Positions 16,365-24,806 of a stretch of 64,000 nucleotides of DNA are shown one piece after another. Position 1 is the stretch's first letter; each line of letters opens with the position of its first letter. Origin of the DNA: a virus; IMG/VR virus record IMGVR_UViG_3300048694_001005, positions 1 to 64,000 of that record, one strand, 5' to 3'. The notes under the pieces are model-generated. The model was given only the letters and a program-made list of their open reading frames with translations. It searched no databases and was not told where the DNA came from. A program made the position numbers and the translations under genes.

Positions 16365-16817
16365 TCAGAGGTTTTCTAGCAGCCAAAGGTAAAATGGACT
16401 GGTAAATTTCAGGCTGATCGTGCCGTTCCAACTCATGTATAAGTGCCCCGGCAAGTTAGTAACCGTGTTTCCCTGAAATTCTACAGGTTCAGTGAGGTCA
16501 TATTGTGTTTTAGATATTATCATACCCAAATCAATATCATCAATAGTTATTGATTTGACCTGCAGATAAAGATCTTCCGTTATTTTACCGTTTTGGTCCA
16601 CTAGAGTATTACGTTTATGATCCTTGTTGGTCAACTGTATTTGTAATACATGTTCCCCGTCAGTTAACTCGGTTGCGAATTCAACCGTATTTGTTTCAGT
16701 GCAAAAGCCTTCAACAAAAACCGTATTATCTAGTCCCACCTTGAAATAGGGCGATTTGTTCATGCTATGCAAAACGCCTGGCTCTAGTTGTATTTTAAAG
16801 TTAAGACTTTCCGCCAT
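16365..16817 (-). CDS. Beta-rich protein, possibly carbohydrate-binding
   Basis: The product has 150 residues. The first 60 (YFKVGLDN, then ELTDGEHVLQIQL) match the 90-residue protein at 12539-12811 in pattern, and the rest continues as strands. It resembles the calcium-dependent xylan-binding type of beta-sandwich, which is a fold impression only. Its gene overlaps the glycosyltransferase gene by 17 nt, so a role in binding or presenting sugar is plausible. Confidence 0.6.
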   Translation of the reverse strand: MAESLNFKIQLEPGVLHSMNKSPYFKVGLDNTVFVEGFCTETNTVEFATELTDGEHVLQIQLTNKDHKRNTLVDQNGKITEDLYLQVKSITIDDIDLGMIISKTQYDLTEPVEFQGNTVTNLPGHLYMSWNGTISLKFTSPFYLWLLENL

Positions 16818-17520
16818 TTGCCATTTTCTCCTGCTGCTCTTTTAGGTTCTTTAACGCATCCTCGCCCTTATAAGTATAGGTTCCCTGATGATCAAGAATT
16901 ATGCTTTTGTCTACCCATACTTTATTTCCCATTTCGCGCCAACGATAGCAAAATGTCCAGTCTTCACTTAGGTAATTTTTATTTGGGTCTATCATGCAAT
17001 CAAACAATGCATACATATAGGGCTCGTATTGCTTACCAACACCAATATTGTCATTGTACTTGGTCATGGGATAAGCTGCTATCATGGACTCTATGCATTC
17101 ACGTTTGATTAACATAAATCCAGTACCAGCCGTAGCAACTTCTTCTAGGTCGCCTTCCTGTTCACCACCATGTAGTGCATTAATTACAAATCTTGGCGGC
17201 ATAGATTTCATGGGATACAGCCCAGCAATAACATCCTTGTTAGCATTCAACATTTTAAAGATATATTCCGGATGCCAGCGTATATCTGCATCTATAAACA
17301 TCAAATGTGTTGCTGTACTATTGTGTAAAAACTTGGCGACTAGGTTATTTCTACCACGCGGAATTAAACTTTCGTTGACCATAGTGTCAACCGTCCACTC
17401 TATGCCCGCAGTACGCGACATTAGACTAAAACGCAACATGCTCATGAAACAACTTTCATAAAGCAGGCCGCCGTAAGCTGGTAAAGCAAAATAAAGATGC
17501 GGTTTTCTAATAGTTGGCAT
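16801..17520 (-). CDS. Glycosyltransferase, GT-A type
   Basis: The product has 239 residues. It has an N-terminal nucleotide-binding region, an RGRNNLVAKFL segment, and a DAD metal-binding motif (77-79, in HLMFIDADIRWHP) typical of GT-A fold enzymes. GTGFMLIKRE near 130 and EDWTFCYRWREMG near 200 match the acceptor-side and catalytic-acid regions of family 2-like phage glycosyltransferases. Substrate and acceptor are unknown; DNA, surface polysaccharide or a virion protein are possible. The gene follows a 51-residue gene with a 1-nt gap. Confidence 0.8.
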   Translation of the reverse strand: MPTIRKPHLYFALPAYGGLLYESCFMSMLRFSLMSRTAGIEWTVDTMVNESLIPRGRNNLVAKFLHNSTATHLMFIDADIRWHPEYIFKMLNANKDVIAGLYPMKSMPPRFVINALHGGEQEGDLEEVATAGTGFMLIKRECIESMIAAYPMTKYNDNIGVGKQYEPYMYALFDCMIDPNKNYLSEDWTFCYRWREMGNKVWVDKSIILDHQGTYTYKGEDALKNLKEQQEKMANGGKS

Positions 17521-17521
17521 C

Positions 17522-17677
17522 TTAACCTTCTACTATAACATCTTTGCCCACTAATTCCTGTACGATTTGCTCAACTTGCTCGATCAAATCTGGTGTTAAA
17601 ATGGACTCTTCACTGTCGCTGTCACGAACCAGTTTGCTAAGTTTTAAAGTTAGTGTTTCTTGCTGAATTTTGGCCAT
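17522..17677 (-). CDS. Small 51-residue acidic protein
   Basis: A short open frame runs from ATG 17677-17675 to TAA at 17522. AGGAGG sits 6 nt upstream of the ATG, one of the best ribosome sites in the window. The translation is helical and acidic (SDSEESIL, then EQVEQIVQELVGKD). It lies between the 245-residue gene and the glycosyltransferase, both on the same strand. No family is recognised, but the strong start site supports a real gene. Confidence 0.6.
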   Translation of the reverse strand: MAKIQQETLTLKLSKLVRDSDSEESILTPDLIEQVEQIVQELVGKDVIVEG

Positions 17678-17691
17678 AAATACCTCCTGGG

Positions 17692-17699
17692 TATTTATG
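17692..17699 (-). promoter_or_regulatory. Late-type box overlapping a stop codon
   Basis: CATAAATA contains the TAA stop of the gene at 17695-18432 and lies 14 nt before the ATG of the 51-residue gene, with AGGAGG between them. Confidence 0.5.
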
Positions 17700-18432
17700 A
17701 CACCAGGCGCACTTCGTGAATTTTCATGCGTACACGATTCAATACCAAATGTATAAATTCGGCGTGACCAATATCGTGAACATAGAAGCGCATGGAAGCC
17801 AAATAATGTCTTCCTGTGAGGTCTGGACTCAGTCTACTTTTTAAGTATGCGGTGTATTTGGCATCAATGTTATCCAAATACTGCCGCAACCTATGCAGCT
17901 CTTCGCTGGAATAACCACCAGGACTACATTCAACCAAATACTTATGAGCTATAGGACGTTTAATTACTACGTAACCCTCGCTAGTTAGCTTTTGTACTTC
18001 ATCGTTTCTTGGGTAGACCACCGACGACACATATGATTTTAGGTCCTGTGGTATACAACTGACCAAACGCTCAAGTTGAGGTTCATTTTCCAAATAGATA
18101 TCCAAGTGTGGACTTTCCGCTCGTAATCGGACTCTTTCCGAAAAGTTCCACAACCAGTCTATAACATTGAATCTGAGTTCTAGTGATTCCTGTGTGTGTT
18201 CATTTCTGTAGTTGTATCGCCAGTTAGCAGTAACATTGCTTCTTAGCTCATAGCGTTTTTTGCTGTAAGCTTTGGCGTCATATATGTCTAGTTTCTTACC
18301 GTAACAATGCGTTATATCCCAGGCTAAGGGGCATTTTAATGTCAACTTGTAATGAAACTTTTTGTAAAATACCTTGCTTGATGGTATTAGCTTACAAGCT
18401 TCAAACTGTTTCAGGCACGGAATGTTCTTCAT
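17695..18432 (-). CDS. Protein of unknown function downstream of ClpA
   Basis: The product has 245 residues, rich in Tyr, Arg and His, without a motif I recognise. Its start overlaps the end of clpA by 32 nt, so it is co-translated with it. Stretches such as ELRLRFNVIDWLWNF-like aromatic strands and a C-terminal HDIGHAEFIHLVLNRVRM segment suggest a folded alpha/beta protein. Co-transcription with clpA and dnaJ could make it an adaptor or substrate of that chaperone system; this is inference only. Confidence 0.6.
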   Translation of the reverse strand: MKNIPCLKQFEACKLIPSSKVFYKKFHYKLTLKCPLAWDITHCYGKKLDIYDAKAYSKKRYELRSNVTANWRYNYRNEHTQESLELRFNVIDWLWNFSERVRLRAESPHLDIYLENEPQLERLVSCIPQDLKSYVSSVVYPRNDEVQKLTSEGYVVIKRPIAHKYLVECSPGGYSSEELHRLRQYLDNIDAKYTAYLKSRLSPDLTGRHYLASMRFYVHDIGHAEFIHLVLNRVRMKIHEVRLVS

Positions 18433-20650
18433 TGGTTACTTCCTCTTGAGTTTCATAATTAAACACAAAACCATCGCAAAAATCAATTGCAATGATACCA
18501 TTTGATTTAAAGTCCCCGAATAACATCTTCTTACTGAGAGGAATTTTAATTTCGGTGTCAATAGTTCTGGCCAAGGGTCTTGCACCCATTTTCTTGTCGT
18601 AACCTTTATCCGCAAGAGCATCAATACAACGCTCAGTACAGCGAACTTTTAGATTACGTGCAGATAAAAGATCGTTCAAATCCTGAACAAATTTATTGAC
18701 CACCCGCTTAATATCCAACCTATTAAGAGAGTTAAATCGTATTACTGCGTCCAAACGATTCCTAAATTCCGGTTTAAAAAAGCTTTTTACTTCTTTATCA
18801 TAACTATCAGTGTTCTCTAACTGAGCAGTAAAGCCCAAATTATTGCGCTCACTGGCTTCTGCACCCAGGTTGCTGGTCATAATAACGATGGTATTTCTGC
18901 AATCCGCTTTTTTACCGTTACTGCTGGTAACAATGCCTTCATCCATGATCTGTAATAGTACATTATATACGTCAGGATGTGCTTTTTCTACTTCGTCAAA
19001 CAGTACAATGCTATGCGGGTTCTTTTCTATCTCGCTTACCAGTAAACCACCGCCCAAATTGCCATCTTCATATCCCACATATCCAGGTGGTGCACCAATC
19101 AATTTTGCAATACTATGCTTTTCCTGGTATTCGCTCATGTCAAACTTTAGCAAACGCATACTGAGATTTTGGCTTAGCAACTTGGCTAGTTCCGTCTTAC
19201 CTACACCAGTTGGCCCAGTAAACAAGAAGCTACCTACAGGCTTACCAATAGTTTTAAGCCCAGCTTTTGCTACGAATATCTTATCTAATACGCGATCCAC
19301 AGCATGATCCTGCCCAAACAAATATTGTTTAATGTTATCTTCCAAATTGACGCTTATACTATCACGTTCGCCTATTAATTGCTCAATAGGAATCTTGGTT
19401 TGTTTACTAACAATTTCCAAAATATTACTTTTGTCAAGTTTGTAGTCAACACCTTTGATTTTAGCTTTAGCACAAGCCATGTCTATAAGGTCAATTGCCT
19501 TATCTGGTAATTTTTTGTCCTGCATGTAGCGTACACTGTATTCTACTGCTGCCTCTATTGCGCTATCTGTAATTTTTCCACCGTGGAATTCTTCATACGC
19601 CGGTCTTAGACCCTGTAATATTTGTTTAGTAGTTTCAACATCAGGTTCATCCACACCCATACGGTAAAATCTACGCATCAATGCGCGATCTTTCTCAAAA
19701 CTAGTAGTATACTCCTCCCATGTGGTACTTGCTATTACTTTGATCTTACCCTTAGCTAAACTGGGCTTAATCATGTTGGCTAGATCAACACTGCTATTAT
19801 TGCCAGACCCAGCACCGCGCATTTGATGTGCTTCATCAATGAACAAAATACAGTTGGCCTTTACTTCCAATGCCATCAATATTTCTTTTAATTTTTCTTC
19901 GAACTCGCCGCGGTATTTGCTGCCAGCTAACAAACTACCAACATCTAAATTGTATACCGAAAACTGTTTTAGATAATCCGGAACATGCCCTTTGTTAATA
20001 GCATGAGCCAGACCCTCCACTACCGCAGTTTTACCTACTCCAGGATCGCCCACTAACAGTACGTTACTTTTAGTTTTGCGAGCCAGTACCTGAATGATCT
20101 CTGTGAGTTCTGAATCGCGACCGATTACGGGATCTATTTTGCCATCTTCACAAAGTTTGCTGAGATTAACACAGTATTCGTCCAATACTAAATCAGCTCG
20201 TGATTTGGTAGTTTCTTTGGTGGTTTTGCTGTAATTTTTATTGAAAAACTTAACTAACTTCACTTTGTCAATGCTGTACTTCTGTATGAAGTAGCTGGCA
20301 TGACTATGAGTTTCCACACTAAGGCTAAGAAATACGTCTAGTGGCAATATTTCACTGCGGCCGCTGAACAAAACCTGTGTCAAAGCACGGTTGAAAACTC
20401 TTTCCAAACTATTCGTACGTTTTGGAGCATCTGTTTTGCCGAATTTTTCTAATCCATCAAGATGCTGCTTAATATCCTGTTCCATGCCCTCAACATCAAC
20501 ACCAAAGTCTCGTAAAAAAGCATTAAATTTCTTTTGCGTAACTAGACTATACAGAATGTGTTCCAGCATTACATATTCATGCTGTTGCTCTTTAGCCAAT
20601 TCTGCAGCTTTGCTAATAATTTTTTCCAGTTCGCTGTTGTAGTTAATCAT
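18401..20650 (-). CDS. clpA: ClpA-like AAA+ unfoldase
   Basis: The product has 749 residues, about the size of E. coli ClpA (758). It would unfold proteins, alone or for a ClpP chamber. Residues 1-145 are the double Clp N repeat (adaptor binding). D1 has Walker A GDPGVGKT at 201-208 and Walker B ILFIDEAH at about 268-275. D2 has GPTGVGKT at 479-486, a pore loop GYVGYEDG at 523-530 and FDEVEKAHP at 551-559. LGF at 605-607 sits where ClpA carries IGL, the tripeptide that docks into ClpP, so it could recruit host ClpP. No clpP is visible in the window. It lies downstream of dnaJ in one operon with a sigma70-type promoter. Confidence 0.93.
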   Translation of the reverse strand: MINYNSELEKIISKAAELAKEQQHEYVMLEHILYSLVTQKKFNAFLRDFGVDVEGMEQDIKQHLDGLEKFGKTDAPKRTNSLERVFNRALTQVLFSGRSEILPLDVFLSLSVETHSHASYFIQKYSIDKVKLVKFFNKNYSKTTKETTKSRADLVLDEYCVNLSKLCEDGKIDPVIGRDSELTEIIQVLARKTKSNVLLVGDPGVGKTAVVEGLAHAINKGHVPDYLKQFSVYNLDVGSLLAGSKYRGEFEEKLKEILMALEVKANCILFIDEAHQMRGAGSGNNSSVDLANMIKPSLAKGKIKVIASTTWEEYTTSFEKDRALMRRFYRMGVDEPDVETTKQILQGLRPAYEEFHGGKITDSAIEAAVEYSVRYMQDKKLPDKAIDLIDMACAKAKIKGVDYKLDKSNILEIVSKQTKIPIEQLIGERDSISVNLEDNIKQYLFGQDHAVDRVLDKIFVAKAGLKTIGKPVGSFLFTGPTGVGKTELAKLLSQNLSMRLLKFDMSEYQEKHSIAKLIGAPPGYVGYEDGNLGGGLLVSEIEKNPHSIVLFDEVEKAHPDVYNVLLQIMDEGIVTSSNGKKADCRNTIVIMTSNLGAEASERNNLGFTAQLENTDSYDKEVKSFFKPEFRNRLDAVIRFNSLNRLDIKRVVNKFVQDLNDLLSARNLKVRCTERCIDALADKGYDKKMGARPLARTIDTEIKIPLSKKMLFGDFKSNGIIAIDFCDGFVFNYETQEEVTNEEHSVPETV

Positions 20651-20658
20651 CCTATCTC

Positions 20659-21516
20659 CTAAGAAATGTTTGGTTTGCTGAGGTTATCAATAATACTTAC
20701 ACGTTCGCTATCAGTTACAGCTGGTATGTTAATTTCTGCTACTAGGCATAGATCTCCGCGCTGAGTTCTATTAACCATCATGCCTTGGCCACGTAGTTTG
20801 AATTTGGTAGCCGGCTGTGTTCCAGCAGGTATAGCGATTTTAAATTGCTTGCCGTCAAAACTTGTGAAATAATGGTCGCCGCCAGTCATAGCCTGCCATA
20901 CACCAACTTCTATCCTAGTATGTAGTATATTACCATGTTCAATCCAGTAATTATGTGGCAATACCATTTTAATGTCTAGTATTAAATCACCACGCGGCAA
21001 TCCCTGTACACTGTCATCGCCATAGCCGCCATATCTTACTCTGTAGCCAAAATTAACTGCGGGCGGTATCTCAATGTCCAAAGTAGTTGCTGTACCTGCC
21101 GCAGTTCTATATTGAATAGTTTCTTTTTTACCAGTTAAGCTGTCAAATAATGTAACAGGATGACTGATCACGATGTCCTGATTTTTTCGTGGAGCTCTAT
21201 GTGCACCATTGCCAAAAAAATCTCGCAAATCCTGAAAAGGATCCCCCTGCGCTGGACCAAAAGGACCAAAACCACCAAAGTGAAACCCAAAATTACGTGG
21301 ATCGAAGTTTTGTTGGCTTCCAGTACCGCCCAAGTCGTATTGTTGTTTTTTGGCGGGATCGCTCAGTGTATCATATGCGGTTTGGATTTCTTGAAACACG
21401 GCCGTATCACCGCCTTTGTCGGGATGATGTTTTGAAGCCAATTTTCTATAGGCACGTTTTATTTCATCAGCATTAGCTGACTTTTCTATGCCCAAAATTT
21501 CGTAATAGTTTTTCAT
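20659..21516 (-). CDS. DnaJ/CbpA-like J-domain co-chaperone
   Basis: The product has 285 residues. The J domain spans 1-70 with the HPD triad at 31-33, which stimulates DnaK ATPase. A Gly/Phe-rich linker (about 80-115) follows, then two C-terminal substrate-binding beta domains. There is no CxxCxGxG zinc finger, so it is of the CbpA (type B) class. Gene order dnaJ-clpA suggests a phage remodelling system that recruits host DnaK and perhaps ClpP. Transcription starts from the promoter at 21541-21569. Confidence 0.92.
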   Translation of the reverse strand: MKNYYEILGIEKSANADEIKRAYRKLASKHHPDKGGDTAVFQEIQTAYDTLSDPAKKQQYDLGGTGSQQNFDPRNFGFHFGGFGPFGPAQGDPFQDLRDFFGNGAHRAPRKNQDIVISHPVTLFDSLTGKKETIQYRTAAGTATTLDIEIPPAVNFGYRVRYGGYGDDSVQGLPRGDLILDIKMVLPHNYWIEHGNILHTRIEVGVWQAMTGGDHYFTSFDGKQFKIAIPAGTQPATKFKLRGQGMMVNRTQRGDLCLVAEINIPAVTDSERVSIIDNLSKPNIS

Positions 21517-21540
21517 AGATGACTATGGCAGCACCGTAGT

Positions 21541-21569
21541 ATTATAATACGATGCTGCCATTAAGTCAA
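21541..21569 (-). promoter_or_regulatory. Consensus sigma70 promoter inside a palindrome
   Basis: TTGACT (21564-21569), a 17-nt spacer and TATAAT (21541-21546) read toward dnaJ. The -10 lies in a 12-bp palindrome (21539-21550), enclosed by a 9-bp inverted repeat (21525-21533 with 21553-21561). This looks like an early promoter with an operator over the -10. Confidence 0.75.
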
Positions 21570-21574
21570 ATTAC

Positions 21575-21862
21575 TTATTTTTGGTCTGCGTCTATGTTAT
21601 TGCCGTTTGTTTCCATAGCAGTTTGCTTCTCTTTGCTACGACCATAAGCACTAACACCCAAAATTGCACCAAATGCCAAATGGATAAAACCACCGTTGTC
21701 CAGTGTTAGACTTTTCCACATGTCAATTTGTATGCCCTTCATTTTGAGGTACAGGACTATAGCAGGTGCCAAAATAAAGTCAAAAATATTGATTGCCATA
21801 TAGGTCCAACCCATTGCTGGCCGCCAGAGTTTTTGCATCCAATGTTCTTGTTCTTTTGCCAT
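21575..21862 (-). CDS. Putative holin
   Basis: The product has 95 residues from the ATG at 21862, which has AAGGAG just upstream; an in-frame ATG at 21892 lacks one. Hydrophobic segments at about 19-38 (MAINIFDFILAPAIVLYL) and 56-70 (GGFIHLAFGAILGV), with charged termini, fit a small holin that makes membrane lesions for lysis. It is directly followed upstream by the spanin pair, which supports a lysis role. The endolysin gene is not adjacent but lies at 33267. Confidence 0.7.
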   Translation of the reverse strand: MAKEQEHWMQKLWRPAMGWTYMAINIFDFILAPAIVLYLKMKGIQIDMWKSLTLDNGGFIHLAFGAILGVSAYGRSKEKQTAMETNGNNIDADQK

Positions 21863-21893
21863 TTCGTGCTCCTTTTTGTGTTGTACTACCATT

Positions 21894-22289
21894 TTATTTA
21901 GCCGGTGCTATGTCTTTGTCTCGTGGCCGCTCGTAGTATTCTTTGTATTTTTGTATAATTATTCGCTGCGTGTTTATTAAATTACGTATTTCTGCTATAT
22001 CTGTGCTAAGTTCTTCATAGCCGTCGTCAGTCAAAGCAAAAAGTGCCAGATCTGTTTTCTTATCGCCCAAGTCTTTCCATATCGCATCTGCATTAGCTGG
22101 AGTTACAATTAACCATTTAGGTGCCTTTAATCTTAATGGAGCAGGGTCTGCCGCTGCCAAAGGAGTACGCTCTATGGGTTTACAAATAGTTTCAATTGGC
22201 TGCACAGGTTCGTGTTTACCAAATCCAAAAGTCATACAGCCTGACAATGCCAGTGTACTAAAAATCAATATAAGTTTATTTTGCCACAT
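21894..22289 (-). CDS. Putative outer-membrane spanin (Rz1-like lipoprotein)
   Basis: The product has 131 residues. The N-terminus has a Lys, a hydrophobic stretch and a lipobox LSGC with the Cys at 18, so it should be lipidated and sorted to the outer membrane. The rest is helical with a Pro-rich start (EPVQPIET). It overlaps the i-spanin gene by 14 nt, the classical Rz/Rz1-like arrangement. Together they would fuse inner and outer membranes at lysis, implying a Gram-negative host. Confidence 0.75.
   Translation of the reverse strand: MWQNKLILIFSTLALSGCMTFGFGKHEPVQPIETICKPIERTPLAAADPAPLRLKAPKWLIVTPANADAIWKDLGDKKTDLALFALTDDGYEELSTDIAEIRNLINTQRIIIQKYKEYYERPRDKDIAPAK
21895..21902 (-). promoter_or_regulatory. 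Late-type box before the holin
   Basis: GCTAAATA contains the start of the TAA stop of the o-spanin gene and lies 32 nt before the holin ATG, with AAGGAG in between. Confidence 0.5.
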
Positions 22290-22767
22290 AATTAGGATTC
22301 GCTATACTAGGACATTCTGTGTTTATTTCACTACGTTGAGTTGCCTTTAATTCCTTGTCGGTTAGTGGGCTACCACTTGCGATTTCAAGACATCGTGTTG
22401 CATTTGCTGTACCGCGATTAACAGACTGTTCTATCTTGCCAGGATTTTTTGCCGCTAAGTCTCCAAAATTCCTCGCATTACCCTTGCTATCCTGTTTAAA
22501 TCTATCTTGTAAATTAGCCAAGTCTTTATTTTGTAATTGAATTTGAGTGTTTAGAGTGGCATTAATATCTAATATTTTCTTTTGATCGTCTTGTAATTGT
22601 TTAATTGTGGCTTTTTGATCTTCTATACCTTTTTCTAACTTCTTTGCATTTTCTGCGCTAATTGCCAAATCCGCCTTAATGTCCATTAAGCCGTTTAGGG
22701 CATAGCCGCCCACAAGGATAACTATTGCAATAACTATAATTTTTATCATACTTGCGTATGCGCCCAT
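22276..22767 (-). CDS. Putative inner-membrane spanin (Rz-like)
   Basis: The product has 163 residues (157 if the second ATG is used). One transmembrane segment (about 8-27, IKIIVIAIVILVGGYAL) is followed by a long coiled-coil (about 32-95) and a periplasmic end with two cysteines (RCLEIASG and NTECPSIANP). This is the i-spanin layout. Its end overlaps the lipoprotein gene in another frame. Confidence 0.75.
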   Translation of the reverse strand: MGAYASMIKIIVIAIVILVGGYALNGLMDIKADLAISAENAKKLEKGIEDQKATIKQLQDDQKKILDINATLNTQIQLQNKDLANLQDRFKQDSKGNARNFGDLAAKNPGKIEQSVNRGTANATRCLEIASGSPLTDKELKATQRSEINTECPSIANPNYVAK

Positions 22768-22768
22768 G

Positions 22769-23314
22769 TTATTTTATACCTGCTGCTACTCGCAAGCTTT
22801 CTGTATAATCATTTTTGGGAGCCTTCTTATGTGTCTTTACACCAGCCGCCGCTTTGAGCTCTTCTATTTCCTGGTCGCCATACTTTTCCTTGTAGGCTTT
22901 GGGGGTTAGTGGAATTCTTAAGCTAAGGTTGTTAAAATCACAGGGAGTATATTTGCCTTCTTTGGCATAACTAAAAGCATAATTTTCAACCTCAACATTA
23001 ACTAGGTTGTCCAACTCTTTTAGCATTTTCATAATATTTGCCACAGCAGATGCAGAACGTTCTATTTCTACGAATACTAGGTATTCACCATCGTCCAGTT
23101 CACCACTGCTTACATCTGCATCTAGTACAAAAGAGTAAGCTTTTTCAATAAAATCTACCAAATCTTCACTGGGCTCACGACCAGTTACCTTAAAGCTGAC
23201 CACGATGATGTCGCTGTCATCGCCCATTTTGCTTTTGAATTCATCAATGTGAATTTTCTTGCTAACTAAACCGTCAAGATCGTGTTTGCGTAAACTTTCA
23301 TTTAGCATTGTCAT
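22769..23314 (-). CDS. Conserved late protein, unknown
   Basis: The product has 181 residues with an alpha/beta N-terminal region (DDSDIIVVSFKVTG, GEYLVFVEIERS) and a basic C-terminus. Two related peptides, ELKAAAGVK and ESLRVAAGIK, close the protein and resemble the ELKRLAGLK end of gp22. I know the family only as a conserved hypothetical in aquatic T4-like phages, usually beside the next gene. An internal virion or head-assembly role is inferred. Confidence 0.65.
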   Translation of the reverse strand: MTMLNESLRKHDLDGLVSKKIHIDEFKSKMGDDSDIIVVSFKVTGREPSEDLVDFIEKAYSFVLDADVSSGELDDGEYLVFVEIERSASAVANIMKMLKELDNLVNVEVENYAFSYAKEGKYTPCDFNNLSLRIPLTPKAYKEKYGDQEIEELKAAAGVKTHKKAPKNDYTESLRVAAGIK

Positions 23315-23326
23315 ATCAATAATCCA

Positions 23327-23929
23327 TTAAACCGGAGGACCGGGTGGCATTGGTGCTCCCGGGGCTGCGCCAGGTGCTGCGCCTGGCTGTGTTCCTGGGG
23401 CAGGAGGCATACCTGTTGCTCCGGGCTGTTGCCCTTCCATTGCTCCACCCTGTTCTAATTCGTTTTCGTATGCTTTTTCTACATCGCTGAGATCTACTTC
23501 GTCACCTTCAATATCTAAACTACCGCGCTTGATGTCAGACATCAAACTTTTAGGTATCGTTATCTCAACCAACCACACGGGAACCAAGCGCATACGTGGG
23601 TATTTGGTTCCTGGCTTGAAATCGTCCGGGGTTTTTACTTCCACGGCTTGCTCTAATTTGCTTTTTTGGAATGTAACTTTGCAGCCATAGTCTAATAGCT
23701 TTGCTGCGCCAGCAGGATCTGGCATGTGTTTAAGCGGCCACATAAACTTACATCTAACCCAATATTTTTCCACCTCTGGACCAGCTACTAATTCGCCAGA
23801 AATCCAGTTCTCAAAAACATATAGGTTGAGTCCATCCAAAACACGCTCATAGTCCATTAGCTGCTCTAGCAGAGTGTCACTCAATGATATTTCTTTAGTG
23901 TTTTGTATGATATCTTTTATTAGGCTCAT
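23327..23929 (-). CDS. Conserved late protein with Pro/Gly tail, unknown
   Basis: The product has 200 residues. Residues 1-145 form a folded domain (SLIKDIIQNTKEISLSD, YERVLDGLNLYVFENW, VEITIPKSLMSDIKRG); the last 45 are Pro-Gly-Ala repeats like the tails of gp20 and the 593-residue protein. A CATAAATA box lies 5 nt before the ATG and a second, perfect TATAAATA 58 nt before it. A structural role is inferred from the late promoter and from the neighbour it is usually found with. Confidence 0.65.
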   Translation of the reverse strand: MSLIKDIIQNTKEISLSDTLLEQLMDYERVLDGLNLYVFENWISGELVAGPEVEKYWVRCKFMWPLKHMPDPAGAAKLLDYGCKVTFQKSKLEQAVEVKTPDDFKPGTKYPRMRLVPVWLVEITIPKSLMSDIKRGSLDIEGDEVDLSDVEKAYENELEQGGAMEGQQPGATGMPPAPGTQPGAAPGAAPGAPMPPGPPV

Positions 23930-23934
23930 AATTT

Positions 23935-23995
23935 TATTTATGCAGAGGTAAGTTCGGCCACAAACTCGAATATCTGTCTAAGCCTAATATTTATA
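23935..23995 (-). promoter_or_regulatory. Tandem late promoter boxes
   Basis: CATAAATA (23935-23942) and TATAAATA (23988-23995) both read toward the gene at 23929. The distal one matches the T4 late consensus exactly; the proximal one is only 5 nt from the start codon. Confidence 0.65.
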
Positions 23996-24077
23996 CCATA
24001 ATTTTTGTCGTATAGTGCCATTGTTTTGAGCAAAATAGCAGGTTAAATATTCCTGTAGTTACTATAGGAGGTATCAA

Positions 24078-24806
24078 TTGAGCAGAGCTAAACGCAAGGC
24101 CTTGAAATTAGCAACAGATAACACGATTCATTTTAACGACTTTGTAGCACAACGAAAAACAGTAGCATTAATACCCAAAACCATAAATCAAGAAACATAC
24201 ATTGAATTACTTACCGACGACTCTAAACCCATAATTTACGCTAGTGGCCCAGCAGGAACGGGCAAAACCATGCTGGCTGTTATGGCAGGAGTAAAAGCCT
24301 ATAAGGAAGGGAGGGTGGAAAAACTTATACTAACTAGGCCCGCGGTGGGAGTGGAGGATGAGAAACACGGGTTTTTGCCCGGAGACTTGGTAAGCAAAAT
24401 GGAACCCTGGACTCGACCTATTCTAGATGTAATGCTAGAATATTACAGTCCCAAAGAAATCACTAGAATGATAGACGAACAACGTATAGAGATATCTCCC
24501 CTAGCTTTCATGCGTGGCCGCAATTTCAAGCGGTGCTGGATTATTGCAGACGAAATGCAAAATGCCACACCTTCTCAATTGAAGATGTTGCTGACCCGCT
24601 TAGGTGATGGTTCTAAAATTGTGATTACAGGCGATTTAAATCAAACTGACAAGCGAGCAGCGGAAAACGGACTGCTGAATTTCCTAAAACTACTTAGCGA
24701 ACACGGTGCGGCAAACTATATTGCAGGCATTCAGTTCAACAGTAGGGACATTCAACGCCACCCTGCCGTAAAGGAAATACTAGCGATTTACAAAGAACTA
24801 GTCTAA
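24078..24806 (+). CDS. phoH: PhoH-like P-loop ATPase
   Basis: The product has 242 residues. It is an ATPase of the PhoH family, widespread in marine phages, with an RNA-helicase-like core whose role is unsettled. Walker A is GPAGTGKT at 57-64, followed by LTRPAVGVEDEKHGFLPGDL, Walker B CWIIADEMQN and the TGDLNQTD sensor, all hallmark PhoH segments. The start is TTG at 24078, fixed by AGGAGG at 24066-24071. It is one of the few plus-strand genes; its end overlaps the convergent gene by 9 nt. Confidence 0.92.
   Translation: MSRAKRKALKLATDNTIHFNDFVAQRKTVALIPKTINQETYIELLTDDSKPIIYASGPAGTGKTMLAVMAGVKAYKEGRVEKLILTRPAVGVEDEKHGFLPGDLVSKMEPWTRPILDVMLEYYSPKEITRMIDEQRIEISPLAFMRGRNFKRCWIIADEMQNATPSQLKMLLTRLGDGSKIVITGDLNQTDKRAAENGLLNFLKLLSEHGAANYIAGIQFNSRDIQRHPAVKEILAIYKELV

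Noticed and set aside
21525-21561. Inverted repeat after the holin gene as a terminator
   Set aside because: No U-tract follows; the -35/-10 spacing and centre on TATAAT favour an operator-type palindrome.
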